Assembly (NCBI RefSeq): GCF_000497045.1
Contig: NW_015961952.1
Coordinates: 474,779-538,778 of the forward strand
Source: Kalmanozyma brasiliensis GHG001
Lineage: Eukaryota > Basidiomycota > Ustilaginomycetes > Ustilaginales
Direction of reading: 5' to 3'
DNA: 64,000 nucleotides
Shown here: piece after piece, positions 39,845 to 50,832 of the stretch
Position numbering within the stretch: the first letter of the stretch is position 1
How the letters are laid out: each line of letters opens with the position of its first letter
Notes under the pieces: generated by a model
Told to the model about the DNA's origin: nothing
The model's database searches: none
The model's input: the letters and a program-made list of their open reading frames with translations, nothing else
Translations under genes and position numbers: made by a program

Positions 39845-42099
39845 ATGATCTCGAAGCCCTGGGAATTAGGCGCAGAAGCCTGGGAGTACATAGACTCCTT
39901 CCCTGCCGAACAACAACCCGCCGCCATTCTCACGTACCAACGCTTCAACTACAACTCATACAAAGTGCCCTGCATTGCCTCGTGAGTCTCGTATGAAGTC
40001 GTTCCCAACGCTCTCACTTCTGGCGGTGCTGACATCCTCATTCACCCTCTTGTCCTACTTTGATCAATGACAGCTTCGTGCTGTACGGACTCTTCCTCTT
40101 GCTTGTCCTCGCAGCGAGCCTCAACAATGTCCTCGCTTGGGTCTGTCCGACCACGCATTCATCCATGAAGCAAAAGTCGCGACTCGTCCGCGCTCACATC
40201 TGGGAACACCCACTTATTACGCAAAAGCACGCCACCGTTGTCAGCTTCCCCTTCCTCCGCTGGCTCACCCTTCAACTTCCTCTGCGTGGTGAGGCTTTCA
40301 TCATCTTCGCCTTCAGCATGGTCAACTTTGTGCCCCTCGTCGCGTTCTACGACCTTCTGCTCGGCGACCAGCAGATTTTCTACCCAGGACCGACCAGCAA
40401 GCGGGATCAGATTCAACGCCACCTGGCAGATCGGACTGGCATCCTGGGCACCGCCCAACTTCCGCTCCTCATCATGATGGCAAGCAAGCGAACGCCGCTC
40501 GCCATCGTGAGCGGACTGGGCATGGACCGACTGATGCTGTACCATCGATGGATTTCGAGGTGGTTCTGGGCGCACATCTTCATCCACACGGTCGTGTGGA
40601 CGGTGGTCTATGCCCAGAGCGAAGGCGTGGCAGTGATGCTTGCCGACACGTACGTCAAGTGGGGCTGTGTCGGCTTCAGCGCCATGTGCGCTCTGGTCTT
40701 CTTGTCACTTCGATCTCTGAGGCAGCGATTCTACGAGGCTTTTGTCATGATTCACATTGTCATGGCTCTCCTCGCCATCGTTGGCACCTATCTGCACATC
40801 AAACTGGCCGATGCTTCCGAGTTCGACATCTTCCGAGTCATGACCGAGATCGCTGCCGTCCTATGGGCGTTTGACCGCCTCGTTCGCTGGATTGGTCGCA
40901 TCTACCTCTCCTTCTCTTCGCCTCGCCTCACCTCGAAGAACGACTCTTCGCTCGTCAAGTGTGCCTCCGGTCGAATTCAATCCTTTGGTACTAGCGCTGA
41001 GTACGCAATGCTTCGCATTTCCGTGCCAGCCAGCAAGATTCGACTCGCTCATCAGCCTCGCTTCATCGGCGGAATCGCAGCCGGTGACGACATTCGGATC
41101 ACCGTTCCTCGCCTGCAGTGGGTCGGAGAGCATCCATTCACCGTGTTCAACGTCGGCACGACTGGGCAAGATGCGACGCACGGCTACATCGATCTGTTGG
41201 TCAAGGCGGAGGCGGGTCTGACGCGAAAGATCGCTCGTCACACATCGACCGCCAACGAAGGAGACGAGAAGGACGTCGAGCTGGCTGGCGTCAAGAAGGG
41301 CAACTCGGACGTCGCCGTGCTGATCGAAGGACCTTTCGGTAAGATTCCCGAGATTCCGGCGGCGACAACTGATCTGGTGCTCGTAGCTGGCGGTATCGCC
41401 ATCACCTTCTGCTGGCCGATATTCGTCAGCGCGTTCGAGGCTGCGAAGACAGGCAAGTTGCAGAACTGCAAGCTGATCTGGATCGTTAGAAAGCAGAGTA
41501 AGTTCCATCTCGCCGTATCGTCCTGTCCTGACAGAGAGGATGTACTGACCGCGATCATTTTTGCACGAAACACAGGCACCCTGTCACTACTCGAGGAAGC
41601 ATTCGCCGACCTGCTCACAAAGATGCAAGACGGAAAGTCGGATCGATGCCGCTTCACGATGGACATCTACGTCACTTCGACCGGCGAGTCGACGCAGATG
41701 AGCTCCCTCACCGACTCGGACTCTCCGATCAAAGAGAAGTCGTCGACTGCTTCGATCTCGGCTGGACACGAGTCGGACCCCTCTGCAGACATGTCGGACG
41801 ACGTCGAGCTGCCTCAATTGCCAAAGTCGCAGAACGAGGCTAGCATGCCATCGGTCGTCTTCGACGACAGAGCCAATGGCGATCTGATCCAAGTAAGCCA
41901 CTTTTCTGGTCGACCCGCTCCTCTGGCCAGCGCGCTCTTTTCGCACCTCGAAGAGGCCGAGCTTCAAGGAAACCAGGGTAGCCTGACGGTGGCGCTCTGC
42001 GGCCCGCCCACCTTGTGCGACGACGTGCGATTCGAAGCTGTCCGTCTGCTCAAGCGGGGCATCAACCTGGAGCTCATCGAAGACTGTTTCACTTGGTGA
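39845..42099 (+). CDS. Ferric reductase (FRE/NOX-type flavocytochrome b), three exons
   Basis: Exons 39845-39981, 40074-41497 and 41576-42099, giving 694 residues. Intron 1 (92 nt) has GTGAGT and a GCTGAC branch point. Intron 2 (78 nt, a multiple of three, so the unspliced frame stays open) has GTAAGT, ACTGAC and CAG. The enzyme moves electrons from NADPH through FAD and two b haems to extracellular Fe3+. The six-helix ferric reductase domain holds paired haem histidines (HRWISRWFWAHIFIH and MIHIVMALLAIVGTYLH). FAD binding is seen in EHPFTVFNVG, and the NADPH site is VAGGIAIT. A Ser/Asp-rich insert precedes the last NADPH-binding block (LCGPPTLCDD). GATA sites upstream suggest iron control. 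Confidence 0.85.
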
Positions 42100-42211
42100 G
42101 ACGGCGATTTTCCGCTCCCTTTACAAACTCGAAAGGTCACATGGTGACCGCACGCCTGGTCACATCTAGAACGAAGAACGAAGAATGAAACACATTAGAG
42201 CAACGGTAAAT

Positions 42212-43699
42212 CTATGCAAATACAAGCTGATCAAACGAAGCGTACTTTGCGGACCACATGTCGTACCAGTAGTTGGTTCGTCTTTGCCAGGGTCCTGTGG
42301 TTGCTGCTTTGGGCAGAGTGTCTCGGGCTTTGGTGACGTAGGTGCTGTTCATATCGAGCAGATTCGCCTCCACGAGTTCGCCCCTTCGGATGGCCTCGGG
42401 AGTGACCGAGAGCTTTCCGGACTTGGCCATGTGTGCGAGCACGCGGACAACAAAGTGTGCGGTACAGTCGGATCCGAGCGTCCACGCAGCGTTGGTGTAG
42501 CCCATGGCAAAAGCAAAGTTGGGGACATTTTCGATCATGCATCCTCTCCAGACAAATTTCTCGTTTGTCTTGACGGCCTCTCCGTCGACATTAATAGCGA
42601 CCCCGCCGCCGAGCTGCAGCTTAAGCCCCGTCGCGGTGACGATGATGTCGGCGTCAATTCTTTCGCCTGAATTGAGGGTGATCTGGTTGCCCTTGATGGA
42701 GGTGATGTTGCCGGTGGCGATCGAGGCATGCCCCTCGCGCAACGCTTGGAAAAAGTCGCCGTTGGGAGACATGCATATCCTCTGATCCCAGGGGTTGTAC
42801 TTTGGCGTAAAGTGTTTCTCCATCGACACATCGGAAGGAAGCAGCTTCTGGGTCCCCGAAGCGAGCAGGTTTCGGAAGAAGTTGGGGAACGTCCTGGCGA
42901 GATGGTAGATTGCGTACGTGGACGCTACGTTTCTCTGTCGAATCAGGAAGGACGCCCACGTCTCGGGAAGGTGGCTCTGAAGCAGATCTGCAAGAGGATC
43001 GTTGGGGTTGCGAGCAGCGATGTAGGAAGGAGAGCGCTGAACCAGCGTGACGTGCTTTGTCTTGCCGGCGAGCGCGGGGAGGAGAGTGATGGCGGTAGCG
43101 CCCGAGCCGATGATGGCCACCTTCTTGTCCGCATAATCCTGCTCGGTGAGCTTCCAGAACTGCGGGTGTACGACGGAGCCTGCAAAGTCCTCGATGCCCT
43201 GGATCTTTGCCTCGAGTGGCTGGTTGTAGTCGTAGTAGCCGCAGCAATTGAGGTAGAACCTGGCGCGGTAGATCTTGGTCTCGCCGGTGAGAGCGTGCTT
43301 GGTGGTGACGGTCCAGCACTTGTTCCCGCTGCTCCAGTCTGCTGAGTGCACTTTGGTGTTGAAGCGCGTATGCGAAGCAATGTCGTACTGCTCAGCGACT
43401 TAATTGAGATACTTGAGGATCTCGGGTGCGCCGGCGATGGCAGGGCCCTTCCACGCCTTGAAAGCGTAGCCAAAGGTGTGCAGATCCGAGTCGGAGCGGA
43501 TGCCGGGGTACTTAAAGAGATCCCACGTTCCGCCGAAGGTAGTGCGTCCTTCCAGGATGGTGTAGGACAGATGCGGCAGAGAGTCGGTGAGACGACAAGC
43601 TGCATTGATGCCGCTGATGCCAGCGCCAACGATGAGGACGTCGTCGATGCCGGTTGGGTCGTCGTGGCCGTAGGCACTGGCTTCCGGAATGGAGCCCAT
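42212..43699 (-). pseudogene. Flavin monooxygenase (Baeyer-Villiger type) with one in-frame stop
   Basis: A 495-codon frame that is continuous except for a single TAA at codon 100 (43402-43400). The reading frame on both sides is the same, and family similarity continues without a gap across the stop (EILKYLN, stop, VAEQYDIASHTRFNT). The first dinucleotide fold has GAGISG near the N-terminus, the Baeyer-Villiger fingerprint is complete (FAGSVVHPQFWK), and the second Rossmann loop is GSGATA. Such enzymes insert oxygen next to ketones or oxidise N/S atoms using NADPH and FAD. The only GT-AG pair spanning the stop would make a 25-nt intron, too short and deleting conserved residues. So this is a recent nonsense allele, a readthrough gene or an assembly error. 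The start at 43699 gives a normal family length. Confidence 0.8.
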
Positions 43700-45121
43700 G
43701 ATGTCGCAATGATCAGGGCGAACGAATAGGATATGGTGGTTGGTTGGTGCTTTGGTCGGAAGTGCAACAGTGCGGGTCGCTCTTGATGGGCAAGTTGATT
43801 AGGATCACGATGGGTGATGCGCATGAACGGTGGCTGTGGCTTGCCGGCTCTTTATATCCGACATGAGACGACCTCGCCGAAGCACAGCGTGGTTTGCAGC
43901 GTGGAAGGTTGCCGCTGCCATATCGACGATATACGTTCCACCGTACTCGAGCTTGGACGGAGTGGGTGGTGCTCGATACCCACCATCGAATGTGGATGCA
44001 TGGCGAAAGTGAAGCGGCCAGTGTTGGTCTATTGCGAAGAGGTAACATTGAGCGTTACGCCCCACAGTGTGGTCACCGCCAGTTACCGCTCCAGGTGTTA
44101 CTTTGTGGGGAGGGGTTACCACGCGGTCACCTCCACGGAGTTGGTAATGTTTTGGCCTTTTGATAGTTTGGCCGTCACTTGAATGCAATGCAGATTGTCC
44201 GTACGCCTCCATTGATGATGGGCAAGACAATTAGGCTGCGCCAGGATGCAAAGAGGTGTCGGAGGTGATTGGTGAAAAGCTCGAAGGCGATGGACTCGCG
44301 GCCTGGCGGTTTCTTTGAACAACGCAACTTGCCTGCGCACCACGCGCCACGCATCGTGACCACAAACACGAGCGCGACCGTTTGGAAGGTGGTCATGAGG
44401 TCCTGAGCCTTGTTCGGTTCGGACCATTCAAGGGGAAGGGAATACGATGATATGACTCTGGCCATGATCATTGGATCGGGCAGCTCTCGACACCGATTGG
44501 GTCAACGATTGGCTCTGCTTGGCCGGCGATATCGTGAGCTGCATGCAAATTACGTAGCAGCCTTCCACACTGCGCTAGGCTGTGCTCAATCTTTTTTTCA
44601 ATTTCCGACCGATGTTCGATTTCTTCTCCACTTTCTCGCTTTTCGAGAAAACACAGCCATGGCTGAGACCTGTGTGCCTGCAGCTGAGGAACGAGAGGTG
44701 GTCGGTGCGATCCACGCCGATGCTCTCTGAAGCGGCAAGGGAAGCCCGCCCACGCATGTCAAGCGAAACGGCTGTCTGGCAGTCGACGGCTGAGATTGGA
44801 CCCTGCAAAACGAATCGCAGTCCATCATCATCGGCTGTGCCTATCAGAGTGTCAGCCGCCATCGGAATACCCTTTTTGCTTCTCGTCCTTCCTTCCTCTT
44901 CTTGTTCTCGTACACACATCATCCCCTCCTTTCGCATTACCTGCTCTGTCATCACACTATCGACCACCATCGGCGGCACCGCTGCTTCTCTTCTTGGCAG
45001 TTGCTCGGCTTTTCCTTTCCTGTTCCCACGCTCATTGCTCGGATCCATCCGGCGGTCCTCTGTCACCAACTCAGCTGGCTCGCCATCGTCGATCAGTCAC
45101 TGATCGCATCATTCATTCGAC
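43700..45121. promoter_or_regulatory. Divergent region between monooxygenase and myosin I
   Basis: 1422 bp. Its notable element is the GTNAC array at 44041-44131, listed separately. The myosin-proximal 300 bp are CT-rich. The short frames here have no domain content. Confidence 0.4.
44041..44131. promoter_or_regulatory. Array of seven GTNAC motifs
   Basis: GTNAC cores start at 44042, 44054, 44072, 44082, 44097, 44115 and 44126. Several sit inside longer palindromes (GGTCACC at 44071 and 44125, GGTTACC at 44114). The array lies about 340-430 bp upstream of the monooxygenase start and about 1 kb from the myosin start. By simple base-frequency arithmetic about 0.4 such cores are expected in 91 bp. 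Confidence 0.5.
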
Positions 45122-48100
45122 ATGGCCATCTCGAAAAAGGCAGGCGCCAAGAAGGCGGGCGCTGCCTCCAAACCCCCTCCCTCCAAAGGCGCTCCCTCCA
45201 AAGGCGGTGTCGCAAAGGCTGATTGGAGGGAAGGCTTCAAGAAGGCGCAAGCGGGTGTATCCGACATGACACTCCTCTCCAAGGTCACCAACGAAGCCAT
45301 CAACGAAAACCTCCAAAAGCGTTTCCAGAATGCAGAGATCTACACCTACATTGGCAACGTACTCATCTCGGTCAACCCTTTCCGCGATCTGGGCATCTAC
45401 ACCGAGGACATCCTCCAGTCCTATCGCGGCAAAAACCGTCTCGAGATGACTCCACACGTCTTTGCCATCGCAGAGGGCGCCTACTACAACATGAACGCAT
45501 ACAAGGAGAACCAGTGCGTCATCATCTCGGGCGAATCCGGTGCAGGCAAGACCGAAGCCGCCAAGCGCATCATGCAGTACATTGCCGCCGTCAGTGGTGG
45601 TTCCAACAGCGGCATCCAGGATGTCAAGGACATGGTGCTCGCCACCAATCCTCTCCTCGAGAGTTTCGGATGTGCAAAGACGCTCAGGAACAACAACTCG
45701 TCTCGCCACGGCAAATACCTCGAAATCATGTTCAACGCACAGGGAGAGCCTATCGGTGCCAACATCACCAACTACCTTCTCGAAAAGAACCGTGTCGTAC
45801 AGCAGATCCGCGACGAGCGCAACTTCCACATCTTCTACCAGTTCACAAAAGCCGCCTCTGCAGCTCATCGCGAAAACTATGGCATCCAAGGTCCCGAGGC
45901 TTATGCTTACACCGCCAACAGTCAGTGTCTCGACGTCAACGGCATCGACGACCATGCCGACTACCGCGAGACTATCAGCGCCATGAACACCATCGGTCTC
46001 AGTGCCGACGAGCAGGACAATATCTTCCGCATGATTGCCGCCATTCTCTGGATCGGCAACGTCCAATACGTAGAGAACCAGGAGGGAAATGCGGAAATCT
46101 CGGATCCGGGTGTCCCCGAGTTTGTCGCATACCTTCTCGAAGTCGACGCCGGCAACGTCACCAAGGCTCTCACGCAACGTATCATGGAGACGCAACGTGG
46201 TGGAAGGAGAGGTTCCGTCTACGAGGTGCCGCTCAACCCGAATCAAGCCGCTGCGGCTCGAGATGCCCTCGCCAAGGCCATCTACAACAACATGTTCGAT
46301 TGGATCGTGGAGCGCATCAACAAGTCGATGAACCCGAAAGCACAGAGCGCAAACGTCATCGGCGTGCTCGACATTTACGGCTTCGAGATCTTTGACAATA
46401 ATTCGTTCGAACAGCTCTGCATCAACTACGTCAACGAAAAGCTTCAGCAGATTTTCATCGAGCTCACCCTCAAGAAGGAGCAGGAAGAGTACGCCTTTGA
46501 GCAGATCCAGTGGACGCCGATCAAGTACTTCAACAACAAGATCGTCTGCGATCTCATCGAAGAGAAGCGTCCTCCAGGCATCTTTTCCGCCCTCAACGAT
46601 GCCTGCGCTACCGCTCACGCCGATCCTACCGCCGCCGACAATTCGTTCATCCAGCGTACCGGCATGCTCTCCTCCAACCCGCACTTTGACTCTCGTGGTA
46701 CCAAGTTCCTCATCAAGCATTACGCCGGTGATGTCATGTACAACGTCCAAGGCATGACCGACAAGAACAAGGATTCGCTCCTCAAGGACATTCTCGATCT
46801 CGTCGACTCGAGTGCCAACTCGTACCTCCAGAAGCTCTTCCCGGACCGTCCCGACCCCAACAGCAAGAAGCGTCCTCCTACTGCTGGTGACCGTATCAAG
46901 TCCAGCGCCAACGCTCTTGTCGAGAACCTCATGAAAGCGCAGCCATCTTACATTCGCACGATCAAGCCCAACCAGAACAAGAGTCCCACCGAGTACGACA
47001 CCCAGGCAATTCTTCACCAGATCAAGTATCTCGGTCTGCAGGAGAACATCCGTGTCCGACGTGCTGGTTTCGCCTACAGGAACACGTTTGAGAAGATGGT
47101 CGAGCGCTTCTACCTCTTGTCGCCCAACACCTCCTATGCCGGCGAGTACACCTGGCAAGGCGATGCTCGCAGTGGTTGCGAGCGCATCCTCACCGACACG
47201 GGTATCGCACGCGAAGAGTGGCAGATGGGCGTCACCAAGGCCTTCATCAAGAACCCAGAAACGCTCTTTGCGCTGGAGACCATGCGAGATCGATACTGGC
47301 ACAACATGGCCATGCGCATCCAGCGCGCCTACCGCAACTACTTGCGCTACAAGGAGGAGTGTGCCAGACGTATCCAACGCATGTGGAAGAACAACAAGGA
47401 GGGTCTCCAATACATCCAGCTCCGCGACTATGGTCATCAGGTGCTGGCCGGTCGCAAGGAGCGCAGGAGATTCAGTCTGCTGGGTTCCCGTCGCTTCATG
47501 GGTGACTACCTGGATGTCGGCGGATCCAATGGCAAGGGCGGAGGAAGCGCCGAGGGCCAGATGTTGCGACAAGCCTCGCAAATGGCACCGGGAGAGACGG
47601 TCGCATTCAGCAGCCGTATCCAGCTTCTCGTGTCGCGTCTCGGCCGTTCGAGTGTACGCAGCCCACGCTTCTTGATCCTCACCGACAAGGCTGTCTACAT
47701 ACTCGTCACTCAGCTCGTCAACAAGCAGGTTGCCACCACGTGCGAGCGACGCATCAACTTGGGCTCCATCTCGGTAGTGGGTCTTTCCAACTTGCGCGAT
47801 GACTGGGTGGTGCTCAACGTCAACAACGCCGAAGAAGCCGACCCGATCTTCCACTGCTACTTCAAGACGGAACTCGTCACGCATCTGCTGCAGAGGACCA
47901 ACGGCGCCCTCAACGTGGTCGTCTCCAACAGCCTCGAGTACTCGAAGAAGAAGGGCAAGAAGGCTCAGATCACGTTCAAGAAGGATGAGATGGTCAAGAA
48001 GGATGACGCGTACAAGAGCAGTGTCGTCTCGGTCTGCTCGGGTGAGCCTGCCAACAGCGTCTCGCGGCCTGCGCCCAAGAAGAAGCCCGGTCTGGTCCGC

Positions 48101-48985
48101 CCTATCACCCAAGGAAAGCTCTTGCGCGCTGGTGGCCCGTCCAACCCGAACAACAAGCCCAAGCCACGCGCCATCCCTCGTTCCACACCTGTTGCGGCCA
48201 AGTTGCCCGGAAGCGGCGCGACGAGTGCCGCTGCTGCTCCTCGCCCCGTCGCAGCAATCGCGTCCGCGGGCGCTGGCGGCGCGGCTCGCTCTGCTCCTCC
48301 ACCGCCTCCTCCTCCTCCCGCAGCAGCAGCCCCGGCTGAGCCCCAGGTGCCGCGCTACAAGGCACTGTACGCATTTGCTACCGAGAATGCAGGCGAGATG
48401 GCGCTGGAGAAGGATGATGTGGTCGAGGTGACTCAGAAGGACGAGACGGGCTCCGGCTGGTGGCTCGTCAAGAAGAACGGAGTAGAGGGCTGGGCGCCGT
48501 CCAACTACCTCGAGTTGATCCCCCAAGCTCCACCCAAACCGAAGGCTGCCCCTGCTCCCCCCGTCAAGCGAGCGCCTCCTCCTGCTCCTTCGGCCAACGG
48601 TTCCGGGTCGTCTACTCCCACCAACCGACCTGCTGTTGCTGCAAAGCCTGCTTTCAGTGGCGGATCTGGTGCTGCAGCACCGATCGTGCAGCCGAAACCC
48701 ACGGTCAAGACCACACCAGCGGGAGCAAAGCCGCACGAACGTCCTGTAGCTGTTCAGGCCGAGGCGGGAGCTGCACCGGTAGCTGTGATGCCCGGACTCG
48801 GCGCTCCCGGTGGATTTGCAGCTGTCCTGGCGAAGAAGAAGGCGGAGAACGCTGCTGCCGCTGCTGCCAACGGCAGTGCGAATGGCAGCGGCGCTGCACC
48901 ACCTGTAGCTACAAAGCCACCTGTGGCTGCCAAACCCGCGGGCACCAACGGCAGGGCCATGCCACCGCCGCCTCCGCGTCGTTAG
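45122..48985 (+). CDS. MYO1: Class I myosin (Myo1/Myo3/Myo5 type)
   Basis: 1287 residues, single exon. It is the actin motor of endocytic patches and polarised growth. Order: basic N-terminal extension (1-40); motor domain (about 45-715) with P-loop GESGAGKT (137-144), switch regions and the relay segment [22 protein letters not shown]; the TEDS-site S365 in GRRGSVYEV, the PAK-kinase phosphorylation position of fungal class I myosins; two IQ motifs ([15 protein letters not shown] and [12 protein letters not shown]) for calmodulin; a membrane-binding TH1 domain; an SH3 domain starting at Y1079 ([15 protein letters not shown] through [11 protein letters not shown]); and Ala/Pro-rich TH2 on both sides. 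The protein stops at PPPPPRR without the acidic tail that binds Arp2/3 in yeast Myo3/5. Confidence 0.93.
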   Translation: MAISKKAGAKKAGAASKPPPSKGAPSKGGVAKADWREGFKKAQAGVSDMTLLSKVTNEAINENLQKRFQNAEIYTYIGNVLISVNPFRDLGIYTEDILQSYRGKNRLEMTPHVFAIAEGAYYNMNAYKENQCVIISGESGAGKTEAAKRIMQYIAAVSGGSNSGIQDVKDMVLATNPLLESFGCAKTLRNNNSSRHGKYLEIMFNAQGEPIGANITNYLLEKNRVVQQIRDERNFHIFYQFTKAASAAHRENYGIQGPEAYAYTANSQCLDVNGIDDHADYRETISAMNTIGLSADEQDNIFRMIAAILWIGNVQYVENQEGNAEISDPGVPEFVAYLLEVDAGNVTKALTQRIMETQRGGRRGSVYEVPLNPNQAAAARDALAKAIYNNMFDWIVERINKSMNPKAQSANVIGVLDIYGFEIFDNNSFEQLCINYVNEKLQQIFIELTLKKEQEEYAFEQIQWTPIKYFNNKIVCDLIEEKRPPGIFSALNDACATAHADPTAADNSFIQRTGMLSSNPHFDSRGTKFLIKHYAGDVMYNVQGMTDKNKDSLLKDILDLVDSSANSYLQKLFPDRPDPNSKKRPPTAGDRIKSSANALVENLMKAQPSYIRTIKPNQNKSPTEYDTQAILHQIKYLGLQENIRVRRAGFAYRNTFEKMVERFYLLSPNTSYAGEYTWQGDARSGCERILTDTGIAREEWQMGVTKAFIKNPETLFALETMRDRYWHNMAMRIQRAYRNYLRYKEECARRIQRMWKNNKEGLQYIQLRDYGHQVLAGRKERRRFSLLGSRRFMGDYLDVGGSNGKGGGSAEGQMLRQASQMAPGETVAFSSRIQLLVSRLGRSSVRSPRFLILTDKAVYILVTQLVNKQVATTCERRINLGSISVVGLSNLRDDWVVLNVNNAEEADPIFHCYFKTELVTHLLQRTNGALNVVVSNSLEYSKKKGKKAQITFKKDEMVKKDDAYKSSVVSVCSGEPANSVSRPAPKKKPGLVRPITQGKLLRAGGPSNPNNKPKPRAIPRSTPVAAKLPGSGATSAAAAPRPVAAIASAGAGGAARSAPPPPPPPPAAAAPAEPQVPRYKALYAFATENAGEMALEKDDVVEVTQKDETGSGWWLVKKNGVEGWAPSNYLELIPQAPPKPKAAPAPPVKRAPPPAPSANGSGSSTPTNRPAVAAKPAFSGGSGAAAPIVQPKPTVKTTPAGAKPHERPVAVQAEAGAAPVAVMPGLGAPGGFAAVLAKKKAENAAAAAANGSANGSGAAPPVATKPPVAAKPAGTNGRAMPPPPPRR

Positions 48986-50832
48986 TATCGATGCAGATGT
49001 CAGAATACAACCTTTTCCTTGTGCGACCTCGGCTGACGGGTGAGATTCAGCAACGAAGGCAAGGACAAGTGTCTATTTGAGCGTGCTGGACGTGTCGCCA
49101 GGGGCGAGAAGCAGCAGTGTAAGGGTGGGCCAGATTCGGAGTGGGGGGAAGCCCCCCATTTGGTCGCCGTCTCGCCGTCGGCTTTTCGTCACAGCAGCCG
49201 CCCCTTTGTTTGTTGGTTGTGTTGGTCAGCCTCGTCGGTCCATCAAGCCTTCAGATTCATCATTACGAGCGGCCGTGCAAGCTCGCTCTGTTCAATATCA
49301 GTCGGTCAGGAGGCCTCTGCTCGTGTTGGTTTTTAACAGGATGGTGATCACTCACGCTCATTCAACGCCTTCAATGCACGATTGGGAGCGCTGATGACCC
49401 GGGACGTGTGATATCAGAATCGCTCATGCACCGTCCAGGTCCGTGCGGTGGACGGCCCGCAGGCCAACCAACCTTAACGGGTTGGACGATGATCTACCCG
49501 CTCTGACTCACATTCGAGCGGTTCCATGTCCCGCTCTGACGTGTGCTCTTGTCGTCTCGGCACGAACCGTCACCTCACATTCGGCCTTCTGTTCTCCGCA
49601 GCACCCATTCCTTCTCGGCCTTCTCCGCCCAGTACAGAGCCTCTTTTGACATCCCAGGTATGCTCCGACAGGTCGTGGGAGAATATTGATTGCCTGTGGC
49701 GGATGTTGAAGTATGAGACAGGAGCGGTAGCGAGTTAGGAGGAGGAGGAACGTGTGCGGTAGAGCGTGGCACGCAACGTGCGCTTCCACACGGGTACAAT
49801 GGCGAACACTGCGCAATTCTGGTCAGGAGCTCGCTTTAGCACTGCACACGACACCCATTGACGAAGCACAACGTCCGTGCTTGCGACGGGAAAGAGACGT
49901 ATGACGCTTTGTTCGCCAGTACGGGTGTTGAAGGATGGAATCGCATGAAGCAGAAGCGAGCTCTCTCCCATCGAAGCGAGGCGAAAACTTCTTGGCGTCC
50001 CGACGTCGCCGTCTATAGCCTCCCGCCAGTTGAGCGGTGTCCCAACGCTAAAACCCGCAAACTCAAAATCCAAGAACGTGGCCATCCTCGACAGGCTCCT
50101 GCATCTCTTGGCATTCCTCTCGCCGCTTTCTCCACCTGTCTCCTTGTGCAAATAGGGATGCCTCGCATACTCGCCATCCTCTCGCTGGTCTCTGGTCGTG
50201 ATTGGCCGACATCGAACCCACTTTCATAAATTGGTCCTCTCGCTTGCAAAGCGTCAGTGCACGATCGCCTTCGAATTGGACTCCGCTATAGTGCAAAGCG
50301 GCGGCATCGGTGGCAAGGGTGGCGACCGGAAGTGCGGCTTCCGACGTACTCGACCTTTCGTCCGTCCCTCGCCTTGTCGCGGCGATTCAAGAAGTCACGA
50401 AAGCGAGAACGTGCTTCCAGGGTCCTGACAAAGCTTCCTATCAGCTTGCCCTCGTTGCCGCACGGATCTGCAGAACTATGATGCGCTCATTCTAATTCAC
50501 ACACGACATCCTGAGAATGCATTGCCTTGCCCTTTGCACAAGTGTCTGTGGCTTTGTCGTTCCTGGTTTCTCGCTTCTGCGTCGCCGCGTTCCCAATGTT
50601 GAAGTCATGAGAAGTTCCCAGGACAGGAACGTGCCCTTCTCGAGCCTCTCTTCGACAGCCACTGAAACCTTAAGCTGACCATCAAAGTCATGTCGGCCTT
50701 CGTTGTGTCGAGAAGATCCCTCATTGTATATAACCGGTGTAGGACTCCTCTCTCTTCCAAACTATCGACAAGATCCCCTCTTCACCCCACGCTACATCCC
50801 ATCTTCATCCTTCCGTACACATCACCTTCGCC
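48986..50832. other. Long intergenic region
   Basis: 1847 bp between myosin I and the alkaline phosphatase. It contains a short perfect GC hairpin (six G, AAG loop, six C; 49143-49157) about 160 bp after the myosin stop. Several minus-strand frames around 49575-50151 are open but carry no recognised domain. The phosphatase promoter is at the right end. Confidence 0.45.
50727..50733 (+). promoter_or_regulatory. TATA box of the alkaline phosphatase gene
   Basis: TATATAA about 100 bp upstream of the ATG, followed by a CT-rich leader. Confidence 0.6.

Noticed and set aside
45113..48736. 1207-residue minus-strand frame opposite myosin I
   Set aside because: Antisense shadow of a fully conserved myosin; no domain of its own.
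49143..49157. GC hairpin (six G, AAG, six C) after myosin I as a terminator
   Set aside because: Fungal polymerase II does not use such hairpins, and no T run or conserved context supports a function.
49575..50151. Possible small gene on the minus strand (frames ending ...EKEWVLRRTEGRM and starting MATFLDFEF...)
   Set aside because: The two frames cannot be joined with convincing splice sites and neither matches a family; left as unproven.
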